IMG/VR virus record: IMGVR_UViG_3300025319_000423
Location: 1-21,657 of that record
Length of the DNA stretch: 21,657 bases
Direction: 5' to 3' (one strand)
Source: a virus
Positions 6,370 to 15,532 of the stretch are shown one piece after another. Positions within the stretch are counted from its first letter, which is position 1; every line of letters starts with the position of its first letter. The translations under genes were made by a program, and so were the position numbers. The notes beneath the pieces are model-generated. The model was not told the DNA's origin. It searched no databases and saw nothing but the letters and a program-made list of their open reading frames with translations.

Positions 6370-9300
6370 TGGCCACCCCACAAGTACCGCGGGTAATCAA
6401 AACGGATAAGCCCACCGCGCGGGCCACGCAACCATCCACGCAGTACCCGTGGCAACAACCCGGATTTACCCCGCGGCCGCCTACCCGGCAGCAAGTCCCT
6501 AACTACGAACGCCTGACCGCAACCGAGCGGTGGGTGATGAACCGCCTACCCGGCATTGCCGAGAGCGGCGTTGGGCGTGCGCTGGAGTGGTTCGGCAACA
6601 CATGGGCCGGCAGGGCACTGCAATATCTAGACATTGGGGCCGAGGGAGTTGAGCGGGGCATCGGCTTTGTTGCACAGGCCCTTGATGCAAATGCTCACGG
6701 GCAAGAAGCCTGGGACGATTTCCAGGCAAATGCCCGAGAGGCGTGGTACGCAGGATCTCTTGCGGCTGACTTTGTTGGAAGCCCCACTGGAGACATGGTC
6801 CCCTATACCGTTGCCGGCGGAGGTGTTGGAGCCGTCGGCGGAGCGGTTCTGGGAAGTCTCGGTGGGCCCATTGGGACGTTCGCGGGCGGTCTTCTTGGAG
6901 CGGGCGCTGGGACGGGCATTGGCCTCGCCTTTCAGATGGGGGAAAATGGTCATGAGAGCGTGGCCTCCCTCGTTGAGTCTCGACGACAAATTGCCGATCT
7001 TGTTCGGCAAGGCATGGACCCTGGCGATGCCTTAGTCCAAGTAAGAGACCAGATGTACGAGTCGCAGGGGGCATTGGCGCTTCGCTCCCAGATGAATGAC
7101 CTATGGGTTCATCTCTTTGCTGACCCCATAAACATTGTGGCCGAGTTTATCAAACCAATCGAGGCCCTTGAGGTCCGCAGGATATTGGCCCTCAGGAGGG
7201 CGATGCCAGATGAGGTAGTGGAGTCTATTCGTGTTACCGAGACTCTTCTCGACGAGGCCAGGGGGGCATTACGTGTGGCACAGGGGGGTGCGGCCGAGGT
7301 TGCCGGGGCGGCCCCAAGAGTCGCCGGCGAGGTTCTCGAAGAAGTCGCGGGAGCGGCCCCAAGAGTTGCGGCAACCGCCGAGGAGATTGCAGCAAAGGCG
7401 GAGACGGTTGCCGGGCTTGAGAACTCGCTACGGCTTCTCCGCGAGGCCACGCAGATGTCTCCCTGGCAGCAAGCCGTACTTCGTATTGCCGGGAATATGG
7501 ACTGGCCGACAGATAGTGCGGTCGGGAGATTTCTGAACTCCCGAGCGGGAAGGTTGATAACTGGGCCATTCCGACTCACGCGGGAGTCTCGGGCCTACGC
7601 CTTTGTTGATACGATTGAGACTAACCTGAGGGCCTATCTTCCCCGAGACTTTCAAGAGGCCATGCGGGACGTTCTTCGCGCCCGAGACGGCATTTACAGC
7701 CCCCAGATAGCACATATGGTTGTAACAGCAGAGGGCAGGTATGTTCGTGGGATGATGAGCGGACTAGGGGCAGTGGCCGAGCGCCTGCTACAGGCGAGGG
7801 TGGCGGCAATGCCGGATCGCCGCATCCTTGAGTTTATGTCTGTGGTCCTTGGAGAGGACGTCTACCGTGTTCTTGCCCAGGCGGGGAGCGAGGCCCCCGC
7901 CCTGTTCCGACGGTTCAACGAGGCATTGGCCCAGGTGCCAGATGGTCAAAGGATATTGGCACAGACGCTCCGCATTGGAAATCGTCAGATTGGAGATTTC
8001 ACCGCCGATCTCCTCAAGGGAATACACGGCACCCTGGAGGGAACGGGCACCATCACCGACGATCTACTCAGGACCGGTTTCCTGAACGCGGCGGCGGATA
8101 TTGCCGCCCAGGCGGGTATTGCCAAGTTTGGAGTTCGGGCCAGGGGCACTCTTCTAGCTGCGGCCGATGCCATCAAGGCGGCGGAATCTCTGGCCCTGCT
8201 CCGGGCCGGGAATGTTGTTTATCCTCTAAGGAACTGGGTCAACAATGTTGTAACGATGATTGCCCGAGGCACTTACGTCGGGGGCAGCAGAGAGGCGATT
8301 GCCGACGTAGAGAGAATACTGGGAGGGATGCCCACCAGAATGCGTTCGGGGTATGGCATGGCGGGACTGGCCGGAAATGAGGGCCTGAGTGCCGCCGAGT
8401 CCATTATCGCCCGAGCGTCCAGGGGAGAACGGGGGTTCTGGAACCAGGCGAGGGACTGGATTTCTGGCATTCACTTCCCCGGAGACACGGGGGCATGGGC
8501 CAGAAGGATTGAGGTTAGTGCTTCTCAGAGAGCCTACGCCTCCGGCTTCCACCGCTTCTTCCGCCAAGGCAGGCGTGCCTTGTTACAGAACCTTGAGGAT
8601 TTCGCCCCCGATGTGGCTAACAGCATCAGGGCCAGATATGGCGATGAGGCACTTCGGGCCGCGAACAATGCCATACGCGGGGCGGGCACGGACGATGACA
8701 TCTTGCGCGCCCTGGCCTCTACTGACAATATGCATCTGAACCTAGAGAACATCCTAGACTCCGCCAGCGAGAGGATGGGCGTAGACCTTCCTAACATCCT
8801 GGACGAGACGTTTACGGCACGGTGGGGTCCGGAGATTGAAAGGGCTGCGCGGGCTGGCCCCAATCAGATTGAAGAGGTCTTTGAAAGAATGTGGGGCGAG
8901 GTACAAGACGAACTAGACAATCGCCTAGATGATAGCCTCCGGACGCTAACCGAGGAGGCAACGGAACGGATTGTTGCCGAGGGACCGGGGTCTTTCCCTG
9001 GTGTCTTTGGCGATGCGATAGACGAGTTCCATGGTAGCTATGTCCAGGGCCACGCGATGACAATGGCTCGCATTGGTGATCTGACTGATCTAAGACCAGA
9101 AGTTGCCAACAGAATGATGGGCGCCGTTCTGGACCGAGAGCAGAGGTTCATGAACAGGGGCTGGAGTCGCCTAGAGGCCAGAATGCAAGGCGTGGCAAAC
9201 GCCCTGGGGCGGAGGGAGATAAGGGGCGGCGCTGAGGTAATGACTGCCTTCCGGCAGTGGCGGGATGGCTGGCGGCAATTCTTCGAGTGGCGCAATACAA

Positions 9301-12300
9301 CTTGGCGGGAGTTCTTTGATGCCAGAGGGGCTGGGCGAACCCCGAGTCTTAGTTTTGAGGAGATACGGGCCCAGATAGCCAGGCGATATGACGATGTAAT
9401 CGCAATGGAGGCAGACAGACTTAGTGCGATTGACCGCCTTACCGGAAGCATGATCCCCGAGAATCTTCGCCCCACGTTCTTTGCATCGCGGGACAGGGTG
9501 GCCGCGCTTAGGGCGCAACGAGCAGATATGCTGCGCGAGTGGTTTGCGCAGGTAGACGCTATTCCCTATAACCAGAGACAGGCCGCCTTTGCCGGTTTCT
9601 GGCGGCGGATGATGGACAACACGTCAGCCGTTTCTGTCGAGCAGAAGATTGGTTCTCGTGCCGCGGCGGGGAATGCGGAGGCTGCCGCAACCTACCAGGA
9701 CGACCTGATTGCCGCCAGCGTTCGCGCCGAGGAGGCTGTACGGGGAACGCCGCTTTCAACTGCTGAGCAACGGCAGATTGTACTAGATAGACTGGCTCAG
9801 TATGGCAGACCTCAAGAGGAAGCCGACCTAGTAATGGGGCGGTTGCGCCAAGTAGCAAGACCCCCAGAACCGACGGCGGGGCGATTGAGGCCCCCCGCCG
9901 CCCCAACAGCCGCCGCACCAAGAGAAACTCTAGAATCCAGACTCAGGCCCGCCGTAGAGGCTGGTGGCATACCGGGTACGATGGTGGGTTCTGAGGTCGA
10001 GATTCTGGGGGGGAGATATGCCGGGAGAAGGGCCACCATTACGCGTCAAACGTATGCTGATGGTGTCATGGAATATGGTCTTGATGTTGGGGAGCCGAAT
10101 GTGGTTTTCTCGACGACCTGGGATAATGTTGCCTTCCCAACAGCCGCTGGAGTTCCGATAGAACCCCGCGTTTCACAACGAAGTCTCCCTGGGGCTCTTG
10201 CCCCCTTTGGTACAACGTCGGAGGAAGAGATCGCAGGCGTTCTTCGTGGAGATAGACCATTTGCATTCTTCGGTGGCCAGGGCTTTGGGCAACTACCGGA
10301 GAATCTTCCTGGGGGTGTTTCCGTAACAAGAAACATCGTCAACTTCGGGGGCAATCCCGTTGACATCGTGTACAGAACGGATGCACAGAATGCCACAGAA
10401 ATGCGGCAGCTTATATCTGAACTCCGACGGATAGACCAAATTTATGGCCCCATAGAGCGCGGGGAGGCGCTTGGAAGGCTATTCGGGTATAGCGAGGCAG
10501 ATGTTTCCTTTTGGGCATCTAACATGCGTCGGCAGACCGTGGGAGTTCCGATGGATGCCGAGCAGATCGCGGCACAAGCCGGCGTCATGACGGATGCACA
10601 GCGGTCCGCTATTGCGGCTCAAGACCTAACAACAATAGAGCACGCTCGCCCCATTGTGGCAGCGATGCCTCCGGCGCAGCGCCAGGCATGGCTAGTAAGG
10701 GAGAGCGAAAGCAGTCTTGCCATTGGCCTACAAGAGGGATGGATCACCGCCAGGGAGCTAAATGAAACCAGGGCGGGGCACAGACTCAACAATGTCTTTG
10801 TCACTCGGGGCGGGTGGATTAGATGGGGCTTTGAGGAACTCAACGGAGAGCAAGTTCCTGTTCTGACTTTCATCCGGGGTCGGCGGCCCGGAGGATCCGA
10901 TGTTCTACGGTCCTGGATGCGTCATAATGATGTCGCCGGTCATCGCATGTTTCTGACCAACGAACTTCTCGCCGACACCGTAAATGAGGCTGGCGAGACC
11001 GTAACTCGGGGCGACACCTTCTTTAGGAGAATGGTCAGAGAGGGCGCCGTAACGCGGCTCAGGGATCTGCCGCCCGTTTCTGGCGAGCAGAGGATACTGT
11101 TCCGCATGGGCGGAGAGGCAGAAGAGGCCGCCCATCTCCCCGACTTCCACGCCTTTGTCCCCCGACAACTCTACATGGATACTGGACTTGACCAACTATG
11201 GTATCTCAGGGGGCAACAGGCAGTAGAGTCTATTAGGGATGCCGCCCTTGATTTACAGCGGAGACCGCCCCTAAGGTTTTCGGACCTGAGCGAGGCAGAA
11301 CAGCAGACATTGCAACGCTGGATGTCACAGAGCCAAGTGCAATTGGCCCAGGCTCGTTATATGGGGATGCGGGGCGCAGAGTTCATGAGGGACAGCTCTC
11401 TTCTGAACTACAACCGTCGGCACAACTACAATACCTTCCTCGGGACAATCATGCCCTACGAGTTCTGGTTCACACAGTCTGCCCTGAATTGGGCACTCCA
11501 TTCCATCGACCGCCCAGAAATGCTCATGATCTACTTGAGAATGCAGCAGTTCCTCAACACCGCATACCGACCAGAACAGAACCTTCCTGCAAGGCTTCGG
11601 GGGCAAATCCGCATTCCCATGCCCTTCCTGCCGAATTGGATGGGCGATAGCATCTTTGTAGATCCGATGCGGTTTGCGCTGCCACTGGACCAGTTTACCT
11701 ACCCCTTCGAGCAATACCAGCAACAGCAACAGCGCGACGAGGGGGCAACAACCAGGGTTCTAGAACAGCTGTTGAATGACGGCCAGATTGACCAGGCGGC
11801 ATATCAAGAGGCCCTACAAACCAGACAGGGGACGACATGGGACAGGGCACAAGCGTTAGCCAGACAGGACGATGACGAGGAAAGGCTTAGCGCCTTCGAT
11901 TTCATGTCCTTGTTCTCCTCGCCGCATGTTCCCATCCAGTGGGCATACAATGCTGCCAGGGGAACCCCCGAGAGAATAGGCACCCTCCTTCCGCTGACCA
12001 GAAGCATCCGGGGCGTTACTGCGGCCCTTGGGATCGGCCCTGCGGGCGGGGTCAACATAGAGGGGAACATCCGCAGAGAGCTTGGGCTTCCAGAGTTTGA
12101 CCGCTGGGACGACTATCGAATTGACCGGATGCTATCCAATATGGTCGCCACGGGAGAGATCACGCTTCAGCAAGAGCGGGAGGCAATGACGTCCCGAGAG
12201 GGTGAAGTGTTTGACCTGGCGGAGCATAGGGCGGTGCAGGAAATATCCGGCGGTCCAGGTCTTTTGGGAATAGCGAGGTCCGTCTTCGGCATTCCCATTC

Positions 12301-13178
12301 GGGCCTACCCGCCCGGAGAAGAGCACCTACGGGAACTACGAGACGAGTACGCACAAGCGTGGCAGGAGTATGACGGCGGTGACATGCAGGCGGTCAATCG
12401 GTTCTTCGAGGCCCACCCAGAGTATGAGGCCAGAGTAGACCTGGGCTACTGGAATAAGCCCGAGGAGCGGATACGCCGGTTTGCGGTTGATGAGATATGG
12501 GATACCTGGAACTCCTTGCCGCAATTGCACCAGAACGAGGTTTCTGAACAACTGGGGCCAATGTTCCAGAATGCCTTCCTGAGCAGAGAGACACGAAGCT
12601 ATGAGTCCATCCCGAACGAGATGCTGGTTGCGTGGACCAGGGTCATGCGGGGCGATCCGCCCGGCACCCTCTCAACGGGACCGGGGTGGCAAATTCCTCC
12701 GCTGGACTTGGCCCCCAGGGATGTAGCCTATAGGGCAGATGCGTTTTACCAGTCTCGGGATGCCTACTTCCCGCAGTGGAGAGACCTCCAGAGTGACTAC
12801 TATCTTCTGGATGAGGGGGCCGCGCGGAGAGAGTACCTGAGAGCCCACCCCCCGTATGCGCAGTATCGGGCATGGCGGACGGATTGGTTCATGCGCAATC
12901 CCGACGTTGTGCCCTACCTTACGGACAGGCCGGAGGACTACACCTACCCGAGCGAACAGGCGCTGCGGGAGGCGCAGGCCGGGCAACCGAGTCTCCAGCC
13001 GGCGGAGTGGTATCAGGTTCTGGGGCCCAATATCTGGGCACTTCTAGACGATAACCAAAATGGCGAGCCCCTTCCCGAGGTGGCCCGAAGGAGGCTGCAA
13101 GAAATAGCCGACCAATACGGAACCACAGTTGACCACATTCTATCCGATATAGCACAAGGACTTGCACAAACCCAGTAA
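6369..13178 (+). CDS. Giant 2269-residue virion protein (putative internal/ejection or tape-measure-like protein)
   Basis: One uninterrupted frame of 6.8 kb, about a third of the window, ATG in a TGATG overlap. Visible features in order: Pro/Gln-rich N-terminus; a glycine-zipper hydrophobic stretch (residues ~145-192, GGGVGAVGGAVLGSLGG...) that could insert into a membrane; a 15-residue tandem duplication (310-339); long Ala/Arg-rich helical regions; a short KOW/SH3-like segment (~1205-1250, VEILGGRYAGRRATIT); an aromatic motif around RRHNYNTFLGTIMPYEFW (~1683-1700); a Q-rich patch (~1783); and two helices with an F(F/L)xAHPxY-type motif (~2010 and ~2154). No catalytic domain is obvious. Its place between portal and scaffold and its membrane-active segment suggest a protein packed in the head or tail and ejected with DNA. 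A tape measure is less likely because head genes follow, not tail genes. Confidence 0.6.
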   Translation: MATPQVPRVIKTDKPTARATQPSTQYPWQQPGFTPRPPTRQQVPNYERLTATERWVMNRLPGIAESGVGRALEWFGNTWAGRALQYLDIGAEGVERGIGFVAQALDANAHGQEAWDDFQANAREAWYAGSLAADFVGSPTGDMVPYTVAGGGVGAVGGAVLGSLGGPIGTFAGGLLGAGAGTGIGLAFQMGENGHESVASLVESRRQIADLVRQGMDPGDALVQVRDQMYESQGALALRSQMNDLWVHLFADPINIVAEFIKPIEALEVRRILALRRAMPDEVVESIRVTETLLDEARGALRVAQGGAAEVAGAAPRVAGEVLEEVAGAAPRVAATAEEIAAKAETVAGLENSLRLLREATQMSPWQQAVLRIAGNMDWPTDSAVGRFLNSRAGRLITGPFRLTRESRAYAFVDTIETNLRAYLPRDFQEAMRDVLRARDGIYSPQIAHMVVTAEGRYVRGMMSGLGAVAERLLQARVAAMPDRRILEFMSVVLGEDVYRVLAQAGSEAPALFRRFNEALAQVPDGQRILAQTLRIGNRQIGDFTADLLKGIHGTLEGTGTITDDLLRTGFLNAAADIAAQAGIAKFGVRARGTLLAAADAIKAAESLALLRAGNVVYPLRNWVNNVVTMIARGTYVGGSREAIADVERILGGMPTRMRSGYGMAGLAGNEGLSAAESIIARASRGERGFWNQARDWISGIHFPGDTGAWARRIEVSASQRAYASGFHRFFRQGRRALLQNLEDFAPDVANSIRARYGDEALRAANNAIRGAGTDDDILRALASTDNMHLNLENILDSASERMGVDLPNILDETFTARWGPEIERAARAGPNQIEEVFERMWGEVQDELDNRLDDSLRTLTEEATERIVAEGPGSFPGVFGDAIDEFHGSYVQGHAMTMARIGDLTDLRPEVANRMMGAVLDREQRFMNRGWSRLEARMQGVANALGRREIRGGAEVMTAFRQWRDGWRQFFEWRNTTWREFFDARGAGRTPSLSFEEIRAQIARRYDDVIAMEADRLSAIDRLTGSMIPENLRPTFFASRDRVAALRAQRADMLREWFAQVDAIPYNQRQAAFAGFWRRMMDNTSAVSVEQKIGSRAAAGNAEAAATYQDDLIAASVRAEEAVRGTPLSTAEQRQIVLDRLAQYGRPQEEADLVMGRLRQVARPPEPTAGRLRPPAAPTAAAPRETLESRLRPAVEAGGIPGTMVGSEVEILGGRYAGRRATITRQTYADGVMEYGLDVGEPNVVFSTTWDNVAFPTAAGVPIEPRVSQRSLPGALAPFGTTSEEEIAGVLRGDRPFAFFGGQGFGQLPENLPGGVSVTRNIVNFGGNPVDIVYRTDAQNATEMRQLISELRRIDQIYGPIERGEALGRLFGYSEADVSFWASNMRRQTVGVPMDAEQIAAQAGVMTDAQRSAIAAQDLTTIEHARPIVAAMPPAQRQAWLVRESESSLAIGLQEGWITARELNETRAGHRLNNVFVTRGGWIRWGFEELNGEQVPVLTFIRGRRPGGSDVLRSWMRHNDVAGHRMFLTNELLADTVNEAGETVTRGDTFFRRMVREGAVTRLRDLPPVSGEQRILFRMGGEAEEAAHLPDFHAFVPRQLYMDTGLDQLWYLRGQQAVESIRDAALDLQRRPPLRFSDLSEAEQQTLQRWMSQSQVQLAQARYMGMRGAEFMRDSSLLNYNRRHNYNTFLGTIMPYEFWFTQSALNWALHSIDRPEMLMIYLRMQQFLNTAYRPEQNLPARLRGQIRIPMPFLPNWMGDSIFVDPMRFALPLDQFTYPFEQYQQQQQRDEGATTRVLEQLLNDGQIDQAAYQEALQTRQGTTWDRAQALARQDDDEERLSAFDFMSLFSSPHVPIQWAYNAARGTPERIGTLLPLTRSIRGVTAALGIGPAGGVNIEGNIRRELGLPEFDRWDDYRIDRMLSNMVATGEITLQQEREAMTSREGEVFDLAEHRAVQEISGGPGLLGIARSVFGIPIRAYPPGEEHLRELRDEYAQAWQEYDGGDMQAVNRFFEAHPEYEARVDLGYWNKPEERIRRFAVDEIWDTWNSLPQLHQNEVSEQLGPMFQNAFLSRETRSYESIPNEMLVAWTRVMRGDPPGTLSTGPGWQIPPLDLAPRDVAYRADAFYQSRDAYFPQWRDLQSDYYLLDEGAARREYLRAHPPYAQYRAWRTDWFMRNPDVVPYLTDRPEDYTYPSEQALREAQAGQPSLQPAEWYQVLGPNIWALLDDNQNGEPLPEVARRRLQEIADQYGTTVDHILSDIAQGLAQTQ
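7296..7385 (+). repeat. 45-bp in-frame tandem duplication in the giant gene
   Basis: Two adjacent 45-bp units (7296-7340 and 7341-7385) each encode EVAGAAPRVA at residues 310-319 and 325-334. The shared core GCGGCCCCAAGAGT is identical at the DNA level while flanking codons differ, so the duplication is fairly recent. It sits in an Ala-rich helical region. Confidence 0.7.
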
Positions 13179-13190
13179 TTGTGCTAAAAT
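13162..13190 (+). promoter_or_regulatory. Candidate sigma70-type promoter with extended -10, upstream of the scaffold/capsid genes
   Basis: TTGCAC (13162-13167, 3 of 6 consensus bases including TTG) is separated by exactly 17 bp from TAAAAT (13185-13190, 5 of 6 bases). TGC directly before the -10 box makes an extended -10 element (TGnTAAAAT). Initiation near 13196-13198 would give a very short leader carrying the GGAGG ribosome binding site at 13200-13204. It sits in one of only three intergenic gaps and would allow strong separate transcription of scaffold and capsid genes. Prediction from sequence only. Confidence 0.5.
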
Positions 13191-13213
13191 AGTTGGCATG
13201 GAGGACAAACAGG

Positions 13214-13939
13214 ATGACCGCTAGTGTGCAGGACGCCTTTCCGGTGGTCGAGCCGGAACCGACGGGGCCGCCAGCCCCTGACGTTTCGGGCGGATCAGCG
13301 GATGCGGGTTCGGCAGCGACCGGCCCAGACGCAAGTTCTCTCGCTAAGGAGTTGGCCGAGGTAAAGGCACGCCTTGAGAGGCTCCCAGACGACATCGACG
13401 CGAGGTTCAAGTCTGCCAAGGACAAGCGCTTCGCCAAGGTCGATGAAATCTATGAGTGGGTCAAGGCTGCGGGGGGGGACCCCAAGAAGATCGAGGACAA
13501 GATTGAGCGCCAGGCGCTCGTGGACCGATTGGAAGCCCTCGAAAAGCCAGCTTCAAGTTCCGTCAGTGCTCCTGGCAGGGCGGCTGATGGGGACGCCGAG
13601 AGTAGAACGGCGAAATTCCTGAATGACCTGAAAGATGAGTCCGGGGTCGAACTAACCGACGAAGAGGTTCACCAGATTTGGGACGGCAAACGCTATACCA
13701 ACTGGGAGGACGCCTTCAAGGATGCCCGCAAGGCCGCTTTCAAGAAGGCCAAGGGCGAGAAGATCGGCGCCGGAGCCGTAGTCTCCGAGTCTGGCGTTGG
13801 CGTAACTTCCGCAACGGAAGATGAGCTGGCGCGGGAACTTAGGGACATCCAGGAGGGAAGACGCGGAAGCGCCATCTCACCTGAAAACAAGAAACGACGC
13901 GCTGAACTAAAGGCTCAACTCGCCTCGCAGAGGCGATAG
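13214..13939 (+). CDS. Capsid scaffolding protein
   Basis: 241 residues. ATG 13214 has GGAGG at 13200-13204, 9 nt upstream; an in-frame TTG at 13193 has no such site and would fall inside the promoter/leader region. The N-terminus is acidic and Pro/Ala/Gly-rich (residues 1-40) and disordered-looking. A coiled coil follows (SLAKELAEVKARLERLPDDI, ~42-61), then charged helices to about residue 110. After a Ser/Ala/Gly linker comes a helical segment (~130-185) and a basic C-terminal helix (PENKKRRAELKAQLASQRR). Acidic start, coiled-coil middle and basic helical end just upstream of the capsid gene are classic for scaffolds, whose C-terminal helix binds the capsid protein inside the prohead. No protease motif is visible. 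Confidence 0.75.
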   Translation: MTASVQDAFPVVEPEPTGPPAPDVSGGSADAGSAATGPDASSLAKELAEVKARLERLPDDIDARFKSAKDKRFAKVDEIYEWVKAAGGDPKKIEDKIERQALVDRLEALEKPASSSVSAPGRAADGDAESRTAKFLNDLKDESGVELTDEEVHQIWDGKRYTNWEDAFKDARKAAFKKAKGEKIGAGAVVSESGVGVTSATEDELARELRDIQEGRRGSAISPENKKRRAELKAQLASQRR

Positions 13940-14196
13940 TGCCGCTCGATTGGATGCACCTACAAATCGAGGAAAAGGCGCAAGCCATCCTCGATGATAT
14001 TGAGGGCCTGGAAGACGCCGAGGTTCAGTCACTCCTGGAGGAGTGGCGTGAGCTGGAGGGCTCAGACGACTCTAGGTTGTCTGATGTTACGCGGCTTGCC
14101 CTTGATTTCCTTGCACGCAAGAACGGTGCCCCAACGAGCCGAGAGCGGGCTAGAGCCAGCCTTCAGCGCCGAGGGGTAATAGAATGGCCTCCTTGA
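13939..14196 (+). CDS. Small acidic protein between scaffold and capsid genes, unknown function
   Basis: 85 residues, GTG start in a TAGTG overlap with the scaffold stop and GAGG at 13930-13933, 5 nt upstream. An internal ATG at 13954 would give an 80-residue product. The N-terminal two thirds is acidic and helical (DDIEGLEDAEVQSLLEEWRE), and the C-terminus is basic (SRERARASLQRRG). The last 13 bp overlap the capsid gene. I recognise no family. Position suggests a small head-assembly factor, or an adaptor to scaffold or capsid, but this is inference only. Confidence 0.55.
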   Translation: MPLDWMHLQIEEKAQAILDDIEGLEDAEVQSLLEEWRELEGSDDSRLSDVTRLALDFLARKNGAPTSRERARASLQRRGVIEWPP

Positions 14197-15431
14197 TCCA
14201 AACGGTTTCCTCGACTGCGGTGGGCGGGCAAAACCTTCCCAATTCAGTCAGGACCCAGTACATCGAAAACTACATCGAAGCTGCCGAGATGGCGCGCATC
14301 TACGACCAGATCGCTGCGCCTATTGGCAAAGACATGAGCAACCTTGCTCGTGGTTCCTCGGTGCAGGTTGATGCCCTTTCGGACATGCAGCCCGGCACCT
14401 CGGCAATCTCCGAAGTCTCGGACATTGCCATGCAGGCACTCAGGGACGCGACCCTGAGCATCACCCCCACCAGCCGTGGCGAGGGCATTCAGTGCTCCGA
14501 GCTGCTTCTGAACCAGGCGTACACCGACTACGGTGCTGCGCGGTTCGGGATCGTCGGCAAGGGGTTGATGGAAAGCCTTGAGGTTCTGGCCCGCGACGTT
14601 GCGTGCCAGGGAAGCCTCGTCATCCGACAGGGCGTTGCTGCCCGCACCTCACTTCTGGCTTCCGCAACGGGCCACCGGGCGACCGATGGTCTATTCAGCG
14701 ATGCCTCAACGATGCTGGAAACCCTCAAGTGCCCAGGCTTCAAGGGCATGGGCGGGGGCCGGCGCTGGGTTGCCATCATGCACCCGGCAGCCTTCCACGA
14801 CATCCGCGAGGACGGGAACGTCCAGAACGTCGGCATCTACCAGGACAAGGGCATCATCCTCAACTACGAGTTGGGGAGCATCGGCCCGTTCGCTCTCGTG
14901 AGTTCAGCCTGGGCGAAGGTCTTTGGTGGAGCCGGGGCCGTTTTGACCGATCCTGCTTCAGCGGTGTTCTACACGCTGACCTCCTCGGTCAATGCTCTGG
15001 ACAAGACGCTCGTCCTGTCCACGGTAACGCACCTGGACACACCCACCAACAAGTGGTTCACCATCGGCACGCGAGAGACCGGAGATACGCACTACCCGAT
15101 GAATGAGCGGGTGCGCTTCGTGTCTCATGCAACTGGAACGGTGACCTTTGTTGGCGAGGCCTCCAACGGCGGGTTGCGCTTTGACCATGCCGCGGCCTCC
15201 TGGGTTGGCAACTCCTCGGATGTGTTCCCCATCGTCTTCGGTGGACCGATGTCGCTGGCCAAGGTTTATGAGCCTTCGGTTGGCGAGTACGGCACCATCG
15301 TTGGCCCGAAGCGAGACGGCGCACTCGATCAGTGGGTCACGCTCGGCTTCAAGTGGTACGGGAACTACGGCCGGATGAGTGAAAGCTGGCTCATGCGGGC
15401 CGAGGTTGCTTCGAGCGCAAGCGTCGCGTAA
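14184..15431 (+). CDS. Major capsid protein, N4-gp56/HK97-like
   Basis: 415 residues, ATG with GAGGGG at 14171-14176, 7 nt upstream. The order of segments follows the N4-gp56 family: N-terminal helix (RTQYIENYIEAAEMARIYDQ), the E-loop-like region with VQVDALSDMQPGTSAISE, the spine helix (YGAARFGIVGKGLMESLEVL), the conserved P-domain strand RRWVAIMHPAAFHDIR (the 'HP' motif, ~191-206) and the ELGSIGPFALVSS strand (~230-242). Between GGAGAV (~248) and FPIVFGGP (~347) lies an extra ~95-residue beta-rich insertion. The C-terminus (DQWVTLGFKWYGNYGRM...) returns to the core fold. Hundreds of copies would form the shell. Base use is slightly cleaner and more C/G-ending than in the giant gene, as expected for a highly expressed protein. 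Confidence 0.87.
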   Translation: MASLIQTVSSTAVGGQNLPNSVRTQYIENYIEAAEMARIYDQIAAPIGKDMSNLARGSSVQVDALSDMQPGTSAISEVSDIAMQALRDATLSITPTSRGEGIQCSELLLNQAYTDYGAARFGIVGKGLMESLEVLARDVACQGSLVIRQGVAARTSLLASATGHRATDGLFSDASTMLETLKCPGFKGMGGGRRWVAIMHPAAFHDIREDGNVQNVGIYQDKGIILNYELGSIGPFALVSSAWAKVFGGAGAVLTDPASAVFYTLTSSVNALDKTLVLSTVTHLDTPTNKWFTIGTRETGDTHYPMNERVRFVSHATGTVTFVGEASNGGLRFDHAAASWVGNSSDVFPIVFGGPMSLAKVYEPSVGEYGTIVGPKRDGALDQWVTLGFKWYGNYGRMSESWLMRAEVASSASVA

Positions 15432-15532
15432 CATAGTCTGGGAGGGTTCTCTTGAGGATCACATCGCGCCCTGCTTTGCAAAATGGGGTGCCCGCCCGGT
15501 AAGCTAGACTAACCTCTAGCAGGGAAAAGACA
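15432..15532 (+). other. 101-bp intergenic leader between capsid and decoration genes
   Basis: This is one of the few non-coding gaps. It holds a weak imperfect stem (GCGCCC near 15466 with GGGTGC near 15487) and, at its 3' end, a 6-bp inverted repeat directly before the ribosome binding site AGGGA (15521-15525). I see no convincing -35/-10 pair: TTGCAA at 15476 has no -10 box at a normal distance. No T-run terminator follows the capsid gene, so capsid and decoration genes are probably cotranscribed. Confidence 0.45.
15503..15520 (+). promoter_or_regulatory. RNA hairpin directly upstream of the ribosome binding site of the decoration gene
   Basis: GCTAGA (15503-15508) and TCTAGC (15515-15520) form a perfect 6-bp stem with loop CTAACC. 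The Shine-Dalgarno AGGGA begins at the next base (15521). The octamer CTAACCTC that covers the loop and first stem bases recurs in the loop of the hairpin at 15985-16013. Such hairpins can tune translation or protect a 5' end after mRNA processing; the role here is inferred. Confidence 0.5.

Noticed and set aside
6369-13178. Giant protein as a phage RNA polymerase or MuF-type toxin
   Set aside because: I could not find polymerase signature residues or an ADP-ribosyltransferase, nuclease or protease motif in it; composition points to a structural protein.
13193-13213. TTG start of the scaffold gene
   Set aside because: The ATG at 13214 has GGAGG 9 nt upstream; the TTG has none and would lie at or before the predicted transcription start.
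15476-15510. Promoter upstream of the decoration gene (TTGCAA ... TAGACT)
   Set aside because: The spacing is 23 bp and the -10 match is weak (4 of 6), so it does not stand up as a promoter.
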